Source: an uncultured bacterium (GTDB lineage: Bacteria > Pseudomonadota > Gammaproteobacteria > Burkholderiales > Burkholderiaceae_C). From it: a stretch of DNA of 64,000 nt. A program made the translations under genes and the position numbers. Positions 8,989 to 18,237 of the stretch are shown here, in pieces. The stretch lies in the NCBI GenBank assembly GCA_903928495.1, contig CAIYQZ010000030.1, forward strand, positions 144,641 through 208,640. Reading direction: 5' to 3'. Numbering within the stretch: the first letter of the stretch is position 1; each line of letters begins with the position of its first letter. The notes beneath the pieces are model-generated. The model was not told the DNA's origin. It worked only from the letters and a program-made list of their open reading frames with translations, and searched no databases.

Positions 8989-10221
8989 TCAGGGGCGTTT
9001 CATGTCGCAGCTGGTGGGGGTGCTGGCCACGTAAGCCTCGATGTATTTCACCGGGGCAAAGGTGAAGCCGGTTTTTTCGACGCTGTACTTGTTTTTGGCA
9101 TCGACTTTCTGCCACTTGGAGATGTACAGGCCCTGTTGCAACTGGTGGTCGAGCTTGCGCATCTCGGACTCGCCATTGAACCCCTTGAAGCGCATTCCGC
9201 TCATGGCAGCCGCCACCTTGACGGGGTCGGTGGACTTGGCCTTGGCCATGCCCTCAGCCATCATCTTGATGCCGTTGTATATCGAGAACGTGTAGAAGTC
9301 ATCGCCAAACTTCTTCTGATAGGCCTCTGTCAGAGCGCCCATCTCACCCGTGTAGTTGGAGTGGGCGTAGGAGATTTGATACACCTCGGTTTCGCCACCG
9401 GCAGCCAGAACAGTGGGCGTGCCCGAGACCGCAGCGTAGTAGGCGTACATCGGAATCTTCAGGCCCGCGTCGTTCATGGCCTTTACCAGCAGGGTCAAGT
9501 CCTGACCCCAGTTACCAGTGACGATGGTGTCGGCACCAGCCTGCTTCATTTTGGCTACGTACGGCGCAAAGTCTTTGACCTGGCCCAACGGCACGAGGTC
9601 GTCACCCACGATTTGCACGTCAGGGCGCTTGCGGTTGATGCCTTCCTTGAAGTACTTGGCCACTTGCTGGCCGTGCGAGTAGTTCTGGTTCAGCAGGTAT
9701 ACCTTTTTGACCTTGGGCTGGTCTTTCATGAAGCTGGTGAGCGCTTCCATTTTCTGGGAGGTATCGGCATCCAGGCGGAAGTGCCAATAGCTGCACTTCT
9801 CGTTGGTCAGTGCAGGGTCCACCGCCGCATAGTTCAGGTAGACCACCTCTTTGCCAGGGTTGCGGGCGTTGTGCTTGGTCACTGCATCGCTCAGAGCCAG
9901 TGCAGCGCCCGAACCGTTGCCTTGGGCAATGTAGCGAAAGCCCTGGTCCACCGCAGCCTTGAAGGTGTTCAGGGCTTCCTGTGGAGAACCCTTGCTGTCC
10001 ATGCCCACAATCTCAAACTTCACGCCGGCAGGGTTTTTGGCACCGTTGAAATGCTCGGCCACAAACTGCCAGCTCTTGAGCTGGTTTTGGCCCACGTTGG
10101 CAAACGGGCCCGACAGGCCTTCGATCATGGCGATTTTGACGGTCTCGCCCTTCTGGGCCATGGCCCCGAAGGACACCACCACCATCGATGCGGCTGCCAA
10201 GTGTTTGAGGGTGAATTTCAT
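8989..10221 (-). CDS. ABC transporter substrate-binding protein (LivK-like)
   Basis: A 410-residue periplasmic binding protein with a clear signal peptide (MKFTLKHLAAASMVVVSFGA, cleavage after AMA). The mature part has the type I periplasmic binding fold motifs of the Leu/Ile/Val family, such as IEGLSGPFANVGQNQLKSW and QGNGSGAALALSDAVTKHN. It delivers substrate to LivHMGF. The surrounding acyl-CoA ligase and beta-oxidation genes suggest an organic or fatty/aromatic acid rather than an amino acid. A ribosome site (AAGGAG) precedes the ATG. A C-terminal cysteine occurs in the tail TPTSCDMKRP. Confidence 0.88.
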   Translation of the reverse strand: MKFTLKHLAAASMVVVSFGAMAQKGETVKIAMIEGLSGPFANVGQNQLKSWQFVAEHFNGAKNPAGVKFEIVGMDSKGSPQEALNTFKAAVDQGFRYIAQGNGSGAALALSDAVTKHNARNPGKEVVYLNYAAVDPALTNEKCSYWHFRLDADTSQKMEALTSFMKDQPKVKKVYLLNQNYSHGQQVAKYFKEGINRKRPDVQIVGDDLVPLGQVKDFAPYVAKMKQAGADTIVTGNWGQDLTLLVKAMNDAGLKIPMYAYYAAVSGTPTVLAAGGETEVYQISYAHSNYTGEMGALTEAYQKKFGDDFYTFSIYNGIKMMAEGMAKAKSTDPVKVAAAMSGMRFKGFNGESEMRKLDHQLQQGLYISKWQKVDAKNKYSVEKTGFTFAPVKYIEAYVASTPTSCDMKRP

Positions 10222-10352
10222 GCGTTTGTCTCCTTGTGTTGAATGGAAAAGCCGAACTTCAATTGACGCGTACCTTACAGCCCTGTGGCAACGCCACGCT
10301 CAGGGATTGCCCTAGGGGCTATCGCCTGAGCGACTGACGCGGTGCATTGCGC

Positions 10353-11975
10353 TCACATGCCGGGCAGCACATATTCCTTGAGCTGCTGGCGCAACGACAT
10401 TTTTTGCATCTTGCCGGTGGCCCCCAAGGGAATGGCGGGCACAAACACCACGTCGTCGGGGATTTGCCACTTGGCAATGCGGCCCTCGTAAAAGGCCAGC
10501 AAGTCTTCGCGGCTGATGTCCTGGCCGGGCTTGAGCACCACCACCACGATCGGGCGCTCATCCCACTTGGGATGGGGCATGCCCACGCAGGCGGCCATGG
10601 CCACAGCAGGGTGGGCCATGGCGATGTTTTCCACATCGATGGAGCTGATCCACTCGCCGCCCGACTTGATCACGTCTTTGCTGCGGTCGGTGATCTGCAT
10701 GAAGCCGTCTGCGTCGATGGTGGCCACGTCACCCGTGGGGAACCAGCCATCCACCAGCGGCGAAGAGTCCGACTTGAAGTAGTGATCGATGATCCAGGGG
10801 CCGCGCACCAGCAAGTCGCCAAAGGTCTTGCCGTCCCACGGCAGTTCAGCTCCCTCGGCGTCGACGATCTTCATGTCCACACCATAGACCGCCCTGCCCT
10901 GCTTCAGGCGCACCTTGAGCTGGCCGTTGGCGTCCAGCGCCAGCTGTTTGTTTTTGAGCGTGCACACGGTGCCCAGGGGTGACATTTCGGTCATGCCCCA
11001 GGCGTGCAGCACTTCCACACCGTAGCTGTCCTGGAAGGTGCTGAGCATGGCCGGCGGGCAGGCCGAGCCGCCAATCACGGTGCGCTTCATGGTGCTGAAG
11101 GTCAGGCCTGCGGTCTGCATGTGGCCCAACAGCATTTGCCAAACGGTCGGCACACCGGCGGCCATGGTCACGCCCTCGGCCTCAATCAGCTCGTAAATGG
11201 ACTTGCCGTCCATGGCCGGGCCGGGGAACACCAGCTTGCAACCGACGGCGGCACCCGCGTACGGAATGCCCCAGGCGTTGACGTGGAACATGGGCACCAC
11301 CGGCAGCAGGCTGTCGCGGGCACTCAGGTTCAACGCGTCGGGCATGGTGGCGGCAAACGAATGCAGCACGCTGGAACGGTGGCTGTACAGCACACCCTTG
11401 GGGTTACCCGTGGTGCCACTGGTGTAGCAGAGGCTGGAGGCCGCGTTTTCGTCCAGCATCGGCCAGGTGTAGGTGCGGGGCTGCGTGCCAATCCAGGCCT
11501 CGTAGCTCACCAGGTTGGGCACGGCAATGTCAGGCAGTTTGTCGGCATCGCACAGGGCCACCCACAGCTTCACGGTGGGGCACTTGGCGTGCACCGCAGC
11601 CACCAGTGGCGCAAACGTGGTGTCAAAACACACCACGCTGTCTTCGGCGTGGTTGACGATCCAGGCCAGTTGCTCGGGGTGCAGGCGCGGGTTGAGCGTG
11701 TGCAGCACGCGCCCGCTGCCGCTCACGCCGTAGTACAGCTCCAGGTGGCGGTAACCGTTCCAGGCCAGGGTTGCCACACGACTTGCCTGCGGCAGGGCAG
11801 CCGCGTCAAGTGCATGGGCCACCTGGCGGGCGCGCGAGGCCACCTGGCCCCAAGTGGAATGGTGAATGTCGCCCTCCACCCGACGGGACACGATTTGGCC
11901 GTCGCCATGGTGGCGCTCGGCGTGATCAATCAGGCTTGAAATCAGAAGTGGGTGGTTTTGCATCAGTCCCAGCAT
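10353..11975 (-). CDS. AMP-forming acyl-CoA ligase
   Basis: A 540-residue ANL-superfamily enzyme that adenylates a carboxylic acid and transfers it to CoA. The ATP motif [20 protein letters not shown], the hinge region [20 protein letters not shown] and the C-terminal catalytic lysine motif [15 protein letters not shown] are all present. The N-terminus ([20 protein letters not shown]) resembles medium-/long-chain and methylthiopropionate CoA ligases (DmdB type). A ribosome site (AGGAG) lies nine bases before the ATG. As first gene of the cluster it probably activates what the Liv transporter imports; the true substrate is not evident. Confidence 0.9.
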   Translation of the reverse strand: MLGLMQNHPLLISSLIDHAERHHGDGQIVSRRVEGDIHHSTWGQVASRARQVAHALDAAALPQASRVATLAWNGYRHLELYYGVSGSGRVLHTLNPRLHPEQLAWIVNHAEDSVVCFDTTFAPLVAAVHAKCPTVKLWVALCDADKLPDIAVPNLVSYEAWIGTQPRTYTWPMLDENAASSLCYTSGTTGNPKGVLYSHRSSVLHSFAATMPDALNLSARDSLLPVVPMFHVNAWGIPYAGAAVGCKLVFPGPAMDGKSIYELIEAEGVTMAAGVPTVWQMLLGHMQTAGLTFSTMKRTVIGGSACPPAMLSTFQDSYGVEVLHAWGMTEMSPLGTVCTLKNKQLALDANGQLKVRLKQGRAVYGVDMKIVDAEGAELPWDGKTFGDLLVRGPWIIDHYFKSDSSPLVDGWFPTGDVATIDADGFMQITDRSKDVIKSGGEWISSIDVENIAMAHPAVAMAACVGMPHPKWDERPIVVVVLKPGQDISREDLLAFYEGRIAKWQIPDDVVFVPAIPLGATGKMQKMSLRQQLKEYVLPGM

Positions 11976-12174
11976 GTGGGGGTCTCCTGGAGTGTGTGGA
12001 TGGCGTGCCGCATGGCGGCAGAACTGCGCTGAATGCTAGCGCCGAGTGGGCGCCAAAAGGCTAAGGCAAACCCTTGCCAACTGTCACTGACCTTCCAGAC
12101 AGTGAGAATCACAACTCTGGGGCAATAACCCTGCCGCACAGCCAAAGCTGGCCTGACCGGACAATCCTGGCGGT
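11976..12174 (+). promoter_or_regulatory. divergent intergenic region ligase / selO
   Basis: The 199-bp gap holds the promoters of both the minus-strand catabolic unit and the plus-strand selO run. An inverted repeat ACTGTC ... GACAGT (12079-12102) with overlapping CACTG ... CAGTG dyads could be an operator. I see no strong promoter hexamers and no RNA gene. Confidence 0.3.
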
Positions 12175-13662
12175 ATGAATGCCCTACTTCCTACCCCGGG
12201 ACCAAGCCTGATTGGCGTTGCGCCTGTGTTCAAGCCTGCGATGTCAGAGCTGGGCTCGGCCTTTTTTGCCAGCGTGGCACCCACGCCCTTGCCGCAGCCG
12301 CACTGGGTGGCGCACAGCCTGCCCCTGGCGCGCGAGCTGGGGCTGGACGAAGAATGGTTGCGCAGTGAAGACGCCCTGCAAACCCTTACCGGCAACCGAG
12401 TGCCCGACGGCACCCACACACGGGCCAGCGTGTACAGCGGCCACCAGTTTGGCAACTGGGCGGGGCAGTTGGGTGATGGCCGGGCGCTGATGCTCGGCGA
12501 GCTGGACACCCCTCACGGCACACGGGAGATACAGCTCAAAGGCGCGGGGCTGACGCCGTTTTCGCGCATGGGCGACGGGCGTGCCGTGTTGCGCAGCAGC
12601 ATCCGCGAGTTTTTGTGCAGCGAGGCCATGCATGCCCTGGGCATTCCGACCACGCGGGCGCTGTGCATCACCGGCTCACCCCAGCCGGTGCGGCGTGAAA
12701 ACGTCGAGACTGCAGCGGTGGTGACGCGGACGGCACCCAGTTTCATCCGCTTCGGGCATTTCGAGCACTTCTCATACGGCGGCCAGCACGATGAACTGAG
12801 CCGCTTGGCCGACCACGTCATCGACCGCTTCTACCCCGATTGCCGCGCTGCCGCGAACCCGTATGCAGCTCTGTTGCAGGCCGTGAGCGAACGCACGGCC
12901 CACCTGATGGCGCAATGGCAGGCCGTGGGCTTTTGCCACGGAGTGATGAACACAGACAACATGAGCATCCTGGGGCTGACGCTGGACTACGGCCCCTTCC
13001 AGTTCATGGACGGTTTCAACCCCGACCACATCTGCAACCACACCGACACCGGCGGCCGCTACGCCTACAACCGCCAGCCCCAAGTGGCGTACTGGAACCT
13101 GTTTTGCCTGGGGCAAGCCCTGCTGCCACTGATTGGCGAGCCCGACGACGCCATGGCCGCGCTGGAAAGCTACAAAACCGTGTTCCCTGCAGCGCTGACC
13201 CAGCGCATGGCAGCCAAACTTGGGCTGTCTGGAGACCACCCGCACGCCAAAACCCTGGTCGACAGCACCCTGAACCTGCTGGCTGCCGAACGCACCGACT
13301 ACCCGCTCTTCTGGCACCAATTCAGCGGCTGGCTGGCCCACCCTGAGCAGCCCACCCTGCTGCAAGACCTGTTTGTGGACCGCGATCGCTTCACCACTTG
13401 GCTGGCTCAATACCAAGAGCATACAAACCAATACCATCAAGCGCCAGATGCCAATTTAGCTTCAAAATCAAACCCCAAATACGTTCTGCGCAATCACCTG
13501 GCCCAAACCACCATCGCCCAAGCCGAGCAGGGCGATGTGGCCATGGTGGGGGAACTGTTGACCGTGTTGCACACTCCATTCAACGAACACCCCGCGTTTG
13601 AAAGTTGGGCCGCCCTGCCGCCCGATTGGGCTGCCCACATCGAAATCAGCTGCTCATCCTGA
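12175..13662 (+). CDS. selO: protein adenylyltransferase SelO (YdiU)
   Basis: A 495-residue SelO pseudokinase-fold enzyme, which transfers AMP from ATP to protein hydroxyls and is linked to oxidative stress control. Visible landmarks are [20 protein letters not shown], the [20 protein letters not shown] block with the metal-binding Asn and Asp, and the C-terminal ISCSS, where the cysteine takes the place of the selenocysteine of eukaryotic SelO. A non-conserved linker at about residues 412-433 ([19 protein letters not shown]) is encoded by a palindromic repeat (copy D). It is followed seven bases later by msrB. Confidence 0.93.
   Translation: MNALLPTPGPSLIGVAPVFKPAMSELGSAFFASVAPTPLPQPHWVAHSLPLARELGLDEEWLRSEDALQTLTGNRVPDGTHTRASVYSGHQFGNWAGQLGDGRALMLGELDTPHGTREIQLKGAGLTPFSRMGDGRAVLRSSIREFLCSEAMHALGIPTTRALCITGSPQPVRRENVETAAVVTRTAPSFIRFGHFEHFSYGGQHDELSRLADHVIDRFYPDCRAAANPYAALLQAVSERTAHLMAQWQAVGFCHGVMNTDNMSILGLTLDYGPFQFMDGFNPDHICNHTDTGGRYAYNRQPQVAYWNLFCLGQALLPLIGEPDDAMAALESYKTVFPAALTQRMAAKLGLSGDHPHAKTLVDSTLNLLAAERTDYPLFWHQFSGWLAHPEQPTLLQDLFVDRDRFTTWLAQYQEHTNQYHQAPDANLASKSNPKYVLRNHLAQTTIAQAEQGDVAMVGELLTVLHTPFNEHPAFESWAALPPDWAAHIEISCSS
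13411..13475 (+). repeat. palindromic interspersed repeat, copy D (inside selO)
   Basis: The segment contains ACCATCAAGCGCCAGATGCC followed by AATTTAGCTTCAAAA, which aligns with the right half of copy A (TCCATCAAGCGGTAGAGGCC and an A/T-rich tail). The left arm is degenerate. It is translated in frame in a linker between conserved SelO blocks. Confidence 0.5.
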
Positions 13663-13669
13663 CCCCGCC

Positions 13670-14077
13670 ATGAACTATCCCATTCAGAAAACCGATGCCG
13701 AGTGGCGTGCCCACCTGGCGGCCAAAGGCGCCGAGCCTCTTGCCTACGAAGTGACACGACACGCGCGAACCGAACGACCCTTCACCGGCAAGTACGAGCA
13801 GGTGTGGGCCGACGGCAGTTACCACTGCGTGTGCTGCGGCAACCACCTGTTTGACGCCAGCACCAAGTTCGATGCCGGCTGCGGCTGGCCCAGCTTTTCC
13901 CTGGCTGTACCCGGTGCCATCACCGACATTGCCGATCACAGCCACGGCATGGTGCGCGTCGAGTCCGTGTGCAGCCAGTGCGGGGCGCACCTGGGGCACG
14001 TGTTTGAAGACGGCCCTGCCCCCACCGGCCTGCGCTATTGCATGAATTCAGCGTCCATCGAGCACAACCCGGCATGA
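13670..14077 (+). CDS. msrB: peptide-methionine (R)-S-oxide reductase MsrB
   Basis: A 135-residue MsrB. The zinc site is made of Cys53/Cys56 ([10 protein letters not shown]) and Cys101/Cys104 ([11 protein letters not shown]). The catalytic cysteine is Cys124 in RYCMNSASI, and Cys71 in GCGWPSF may resolve the sulfenate. It reduces the R form of methionine sulfoxide in proteins. The start at 13670 follows the selO stop by seven bases; an upstream in-frame start would run into selO. Pairing with selO fits a redox-repair role. Confidence 0.95.
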   Translation: MNYPIQKTDAEWRAHLAAKGAEPLAYEVTRHARTERPFTGKYEQVWADGSYHCVCCGNHLFDASTKFDAGCGWPSFSLAVPGAITDIADHSHGMVRVESVCSQCGAHLGHVFEDGPAPTGLRYCMNSASIEHNPA

Positions 14078-15114
14078 ACGCAGACAACCGCACCGCCCTG
14101 CCCCCCCTGTCGATGCTCGACCTGGTGGCGGTGCGCGAAGGCGGCACCGTCGCTGACGCCCTCGCCATTGCACGCCGCACCGCGCAGCACGTCGAGCGAT
14201 TGGGCTTTGAGCGCTATTGGCTGGCTGAACACCACAACATGCCCGGCATTGCCAGTTCAGCCACCGCAGTGCTGGTGGGCCACATTGCGGGTGCCACACA
14301 GCGCATCCGAGTGGGCTCAGGCGGCGTCATGCTGCCCAACCACGCGCCGCTGGTGGTGGCTGAAGCGTTTGGCACGCTGGCCGAGCTGTACCCCAACCGC
14401 ATCGACCTGGGCCTTGGCCGTGCGCCTGGCACCGACGGCCTGACCATGCGCGCCCTGCGCCGCGACCGCCCGGAAACCGAGGCTGACTTCCCACGCGATG
14501 TGGCAGAACTGCAGCGTTTACTGGCACCGGCACAGCCCGGCCAACGACTGGTGGCCATGCCCGGCGCGGGCACCGAGGTGCCCATCTGGTTATTGGGCTC
14601 CAGCCTGTTTTCGGCGCAACTGGCGGCACACATGGGGCTGCCCTATGCGTTTGCTTCGCACTTTGCACCCGGCATGTTGCTGCAGGCGCTGGCGGTCTAC
14701 CGCAACCAGTTCCAGCCATCGGCCGCGCTCGCGCAGCCTTATGCCATCGTGGGTGTGCCGCTGATCGCGGCACCCACCGACGAAGAGGCACAGTTTCTGG
14801 CCAGCAGCACGTACCAGCGGGTTCTGGGCATCCTGACCGGGCGCCGCGGCAAGCTGGCCCCGCCGGTCGACGGCTACCTGGCTCAACTGCACCCGCAAGA
14901 ACGTGCCGCCATCGCCGACTTTCTGGCTTGCGCTGTCATTGGCGGCCCCGACACCGTGCGCCAGGGACTCACCCAACTGGCCGAGGCCACCCAAGCTGAC
15001 GAGTTCATGCTGGTCAGCGACGTGTTTGATGTGGAGTTGCGCCTTCGCTCGCTGTCCATCGCGGCTGAAGTCCAACAGGCCACCACCGATAATCCTGCCC
15101 TATGCGTTTCCTGA
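14074..15114 (+). CDS. luciferase-like (LLM class) flavin-dependent oxidoreductase
   Basis: A 346-residue TIM-barrel flavin enzyme of the bacterial luciferase-like family. Landmarks are [14 protein letters not shown] at the N-terminus, [40 protein letters not shown] and [14 protein letters not shown]. These match the YhbW/MsnO8-like group, whose natural substrates are mostly unknown. The ATG at 14074 overlaps the msrB stop (ATGA); an upstream in-frame ATG at 14038 lies inside msrB and is less likely. The 3' end overlaps yciB by 13 bases. Confidence 0.9.
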   Translation: MNADNRTALPPLSMLDLVAVREGGTVADALAIARRTAQHVERLGFERYWLAEHHNMPGIASSATAVLVGHIAGATQRIRVGSGGVMLPNHAPLVVAEAFGTLAELYPNRIDLGLGRAPGTDGLTMRALRRDRPETEADFPRDVAELQRLLAPAQPGQRLVAMPGAGTEVPIWLLGSSLFSAQLAAHMGLPYAFASHFAPGMLLQALAVYRNQFQPSAALAQPYAIVGVPLIAAPTDEEAQFLASSTYQRVLGILTGRRGKLAPPVDGYLAQLHPQERAAIADFLACAVIGGPDTVRQGLTQLAEATQADEFMLVSDVFDVELRLRSLSIAAEVQQATTDNPALCVS

Positions 15115-15659
15115 TCGACTTTTTCCCCATCGCTCTGTTTGTGGGCGTGTACAAGCTGTACGACATCTACACCGCAACCGCTGTGCTGATGGCCGCCACC
15201 GTGGTGCAAACCGGCATCATTTACTCGCTGGACAAGCGGCTGCAGACCATGCAAAAGGTCACACTGGCGCTGGTACTGGTGTTTGGCGTGCTGACACTGG
15301 TGCTGCAGGACGAGCGCTTCATCAAATGGAAGCCAACGGTGCTGTACTTCAGCATGGCGGCCGTGCTGGCGCTGGCATTGCTCGTGTGGAAGAAAAACTT
15401 CCTGAAGATACTGCTCAGCAGCCAGCTCCAACTGCCCGACCCGGTGTGGGTGCGGCTGACGGGCATTTGGGTTGTGTACTTCATTTTCATGGCCACATTG
15501 AACGGCTATGTGGCTGCGTACTTCAGCACCGAAGAATGGGTCAACTTCAAGCTCTGGGGCTACATCTTCCCGGTGTTATTCATCGTGGGCCAGGGCCTGT
15601 ACATCGCCCGCTACCTGGGTGACCAGCCCGCCGCTGACGGAGCCCCTCATGACCGCTGA
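15102..15659 (+). CDS. yciB: inner-membrane-spanning protein YciB (septation protein A family)
   Basis: A 185-residue integral membrane protein with five or six hydrophobic segments. [20 protein letters not shown] and the C-terminal [19 protein letters not shown] block are characteristic of YciB/IspZ. The family takes part in cell-envelope and septum function in enterobacteria. The start overlaps the preceding oxidoreductase by 13 bases, and the end overlaps the bolA start by 11 bases. Confidence 0.94.
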   Translation: MRFLIDFFPIALFVGVYKLYDIYTATAVLMAATVVQTGIIYSLDKRLQTMQKVTLALVLVFGVLTLVLQDERFIKWKPTVLYFSMAAVLALALLVWKKNFLKILLSSQLQLPDPVWVRLTGIWVVYFIFMATLNGYVAAYFSTEEWVNFKLWGYIFPVLFIVGQGLYIARYLGDQPAADGAPHDR

Positions 15660-15939
15660 CACCCTCAACATCACCGCAGATGCTTTGCATGCAGCACTTA
15701 CGCAGGCACTGACACCCGTTCACCTGGAAGTGCTGGACGAAAGCGCTGCCCACGCCGGACATGCGGGTGCCAATGGCACAGGCCAAGGCACCCACTTTCG
15801 GGTACGCGTGTCGTCACCCGCCATGGTTGGCTTGTCACGGGTCGCCGCACATCGCCTTGTGTATGATGCGGTGCAAAAATTCACCGACGCCGGGCTCCAC
15901 GCACTGGCCATTGAAATTCTCCCGTTGCCCCGCACCTGA
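15649..15939 (+). CDS. bolA: BolA family protein
   Basis: A 96-residue BolA-fold protein. It has the family's variable loop around [20 protein letters not shown] and the conserved block [28 protein letters not shown]. BolA proteins pair with monothiol glutaredoxins in iron-sulfur cluster handling or act in morphology and stress. The ATG at 15649 overlaps yciB by 11 bases, consistent with one transcription unit running on to the parvulin gene 65 bp downstream. Confidence 0.92.
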   Translation: MTADTLNITADALHAALTQALTPVHLEVLDESAAHAGHAGANGTGQGTHFRVRVSSPAMVGLSRVAAHRLVYDAVQKFTDAGLHALAIEILPLPRT

Positions 15940-16004
15940 ACACCAAGGCTGCATTCAGCATCAGGTCACCTTCTTCCCACTCACTCCTCCCTCCCTTGAC
16001 TCCC

Positions 16005-16784
16005 ATGAAAACCTTGTTGTCTGCCGTGGCCTTTGCCACCCTGTCTTTGACCGCCACTGCTGCGTTGGCCCAAAACGTGGCCATCGTCAACGGCAAAGCC
16101 GTGCCCACATCACGTGTCGAAGCCCTGAGCAACCAGCTGGCCAAGTCTGGCCGCCCCGTCACCGACGAAGTGAAGGCGCAGATCAAGGAAGAAGTCATCA
16201 CGCGTGAAGTCTTCATGCAAGAAGCGCAAAAGCGCGGCCTCGCCGCCAGCCAGGACTTCAAAGAGCAGATGGAACTGGCCCGCCAGACCATCCTCATCCG
16301 TGAGTTGTTTGCCGACTTCCAGAAGAAGAGCCCCGTCACCGACGCTGACCTGAAGGCTGAATACGACAAGTTCACCGCAGCCAACAGCGGCAAGGAATAC
16401 AGCGCCCGCCACATCCTGGTGGAAAAAGAAGAAGAAGCCAAAGACATCGTGGCCCGCCTCAAAAAGGGCGAGAAGTTTGAAGACATCGCCAAAAAAATGT
16501 CCAAAGACCCAGGTTCCGGCGCCAACGGCGGCGATCTGGGCTGGTCCACCGCTGCCAACTATGTGCCCGAGTTCAGCCAGGCCATGGTCAAACTTGAAAA
16601 AGGCCAGCTGACCGAAACCCCTGTGAAAAGCCAGTTTGGCTGGCACGTCATCCGCCTTGAGGACACCCGCGACGCCAAGCTGCCTTCGTTTGAAGAATTG
16701 AAGCCGCAAATCGCCCAGCAGATGCAACAGGCAAAGCTGGCCGAGTTCCAAAACGATCTGCGCAAGAAGGCTGTCATCAAGTAA
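16005..16784 (+). CDS. periplasmic parvulin-type peptidyl-prolyl isomerase
   Basis: A 259-residue exported foldase. The signal peptide MKTLLSAVAFATLSLTATAA ends at LAQ; a helical SurA-like N-terminal region follows, then a parvulin domain from about residue 130 (YSARHILVEKEEEAKDIVAR, FEDIAKKMSKDPGSGANGG, FGWHVIRLEDTR). It would assist folding of secreted proteins. I chose the ATG at 16005 rather than a TTG nine bases upstream because the signal peptide starts there. It is followed by a terminator hairpin. Confidence 0.93.
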   Translation: MKTLLSAVAFATLSLTATAALAQNVAIVNGKAVPTSRVEALSNQLAKSGRPVTDEVKAQIKEEVITREVFMQEAQKRGLAASQDFKEQMELARQTILIRELFADFQKKSPVTDADLKAEYDKFTAANSGKEYSARHILVEKEEEAKDIVARLKKGEKFEDIAKKMSKDPGSGANGGDLGWSTAANYVPEFSQAMVKLEKGQLTETPVKSQFGWHVIRLEDTRDAKLPSFEELKPQIAQQMQQAKLAEFQNDLRKKAVIK

Positions 16785-16823
16785 GGCTGTGCCCTGGGCC
16801 AGACCGGCCCTGAAACACACACC

Positions 16824-16850
16824 AAGCGCGGCACACCACCGCGCTTTTTT
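16824..16850 (+). terminator. intrinsic terminator after the parvulin gene
   Basis: AAGCGCGG (16824-16831), a 7-base loop and CCGCGCTT (16839-16846) form an 8-bp stem, with a run of six T spanning 16845-16850. It sits 40 bases past the parvulin stop and just before the aminotransferase start. Confidence 0.85.
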
Positions 16851-16866
16851 GTTGCATATTGCGGGA

Positions 16867-18237
16867 ATGTCCGACACCCACTCCGCCCGCCAGCACCTGA
16901 ACTGGCCCCGCGCCCTTGCGTTTCTGGCCCATGAGCAGCGCAGGTTCACAGAGCGCAATCCGATTTCCGCCCGCCTGGCCACCCAAGGCCAACAACACCT
17001 GCTGTTTGGTGTGCCCCTGCATTGGATGCAGGATTGGGGTACCCCGTTTGCTCTCCATGTGGCCCATGCGCAGGGCGCACACGTCACCACAGCAGACGGG
17101 CACACCCTCAGCGACTTTTGTCTGGGCGACACAGGCGCCATGTTCGGGCACAGCCCAGCGCCTGTGGTGCAAGCCCTACAGCTTCAAGTGCAGCGCGGTC
17201 TGACCACCATGCTGCCCACCGAAGACGCAGGCGTGGTAGCAGGTGAACTTGCCCGCCGGTTTGGGCTGCCGCAGTGGCAATTTGCCCTCAGCGCCACCGA
17301 TGCCAACCGTTTTCTGCTGCGCTGGGTGCGTGCCGCGACCGGCAGACGCAAGCTGCTGGTGTTCAACGGCTGCTATCACGGCACGGTGGACGATGTGTTT
17401 GTGGACCTGGTGCACGGTCAACCCTCCCAGCGCGCCAGCCTGCTGGGCCAGGTGCACGACCTGCTGGCCCACACCGTGGTCGTGGAATTCAATGACCTGC
17501 CTGCGCTCGAACAGGCCCTCTCCAGCGGTGATGTGGCCTGTGTATTGGCAGAACCCGCCATGACCAACGTGGGCATGGTGCTGCCTGACCGAGGCTTCTG
17601 GCCGCAGGCACAGGTGCTGATGCGCCGTCACGGCACGCTGCTGGTGCTGGATGAAACCCACACCCTCAGCACAGGGCCTGGCGGCTATGCACAGGCGCAA
17701 GGACTGGCCCCTGATGCCCTGGTGCTGGGCAAACCGCTGGGCGGGGGCGTGCCCTGCGCCGCCTACGGCATGAGTGCTGAGTTGGCACAGCGCGCGATAC
17801 ATGCGAAAACTTCAGCGCCGCCCGGCCATTCGGGCATTGGCACCACTCTGAGTGGCGGGATGCTGGCCATGGCGGCCATGCGCGCCAACCTGACCCAGGT
17901 CATGACGTCCCAGTCCTACACTCAGATGCAGTTGCAGGCCGATGCCCTGGCTCAGGGCTTGCGCGAACTGCTGGCACGCCAAGGCCAAGACTGGTGTGTG
18001 ACACAGGTCGGCGCCCGGGTGGAGTTCCAGTTCTGTGCTGCACCGCCACGCAACGGTACCGAGGCCCAAGCGGCCATGGACAGCGAACTGGAACACCTGT
18101 TGCACCTGGCCCTGCTGAACCGGGGCGTGTTGATCACGCCCTTTCACAACATGTTGCTGGTGTGCCCGGACACCACGCCAACAGACGTGGCACGCCTGCT
18201 GGCCGCCCTCGACGATGTGCTGGGACACATCACATGA
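16867..18237 (+). CDS. class III PLP-dependent aminotransferase / aminomutase
   Basis: A 456-residue fold-type I PLP enzyme of the class III group, closest in look to glutamate-1-semialdehyde aminomutase-like proteins. The cofactor region has VFNGCYHGTVDDVFVDLVHG, the Asp in LLVLDETHTLSTGPGG, and the Schiff-base lysine in DALVLGKPLGGGVPCAAYG. The start at 16867 (MSDTHSARQH) lies after the terminator; a start at 16789 would cover it. It overlaps the next oxidoreductase gene by four bases. The substrate is not known; the GSA aminomutase of heme synthesis is normally a separate, better conserved gene. Confidence 0.85.
   Translation: MSDTHSARQHLNWPRALAFLAHEQRRFTERNPISARLATQGQQHLLFGVPLHWMQDWGTPFALHVAHAQGAHVTTADGHTLSDFCLGDTGAMFGHSPAPVVQALQLQVQRGLTTMLPTEDAGVVAGELARRFGLPQWQFALSATDANRFLLRWVRAATGRRKLLVFNGCYHGTVDDVFVDLVHGQPSQRASLLGQVHDLLAHTVVVEFNDLPALEQALSSGDVACVLAEPAMTNVGMVLPDRGFWPQAQVLMRRHGTLLVLDETHTLSTGPGGYAQAQGLAPDALVLGKPLGGGVPCAAYGMSAELAQRAIHAKTSAPPGHSGIGTTLSGGMLAMAAMRANLTQVMTSQSYTQMQLQADALAQGLRELLARQGQDWCVTQVGARVEFQFCAAPPRNGTEAQAAMDSELEHLLHLALLNRGVLITPFHNMLLVCPDTTPTDVARLLAALDDVLGHIT

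Noticed and set aside
8074..10242. Long plus-strand frame of 722 codons opposite livH and livK
   Set aside because: Antisense shadow again; both minus-strand genes are full-length and motif-complete.
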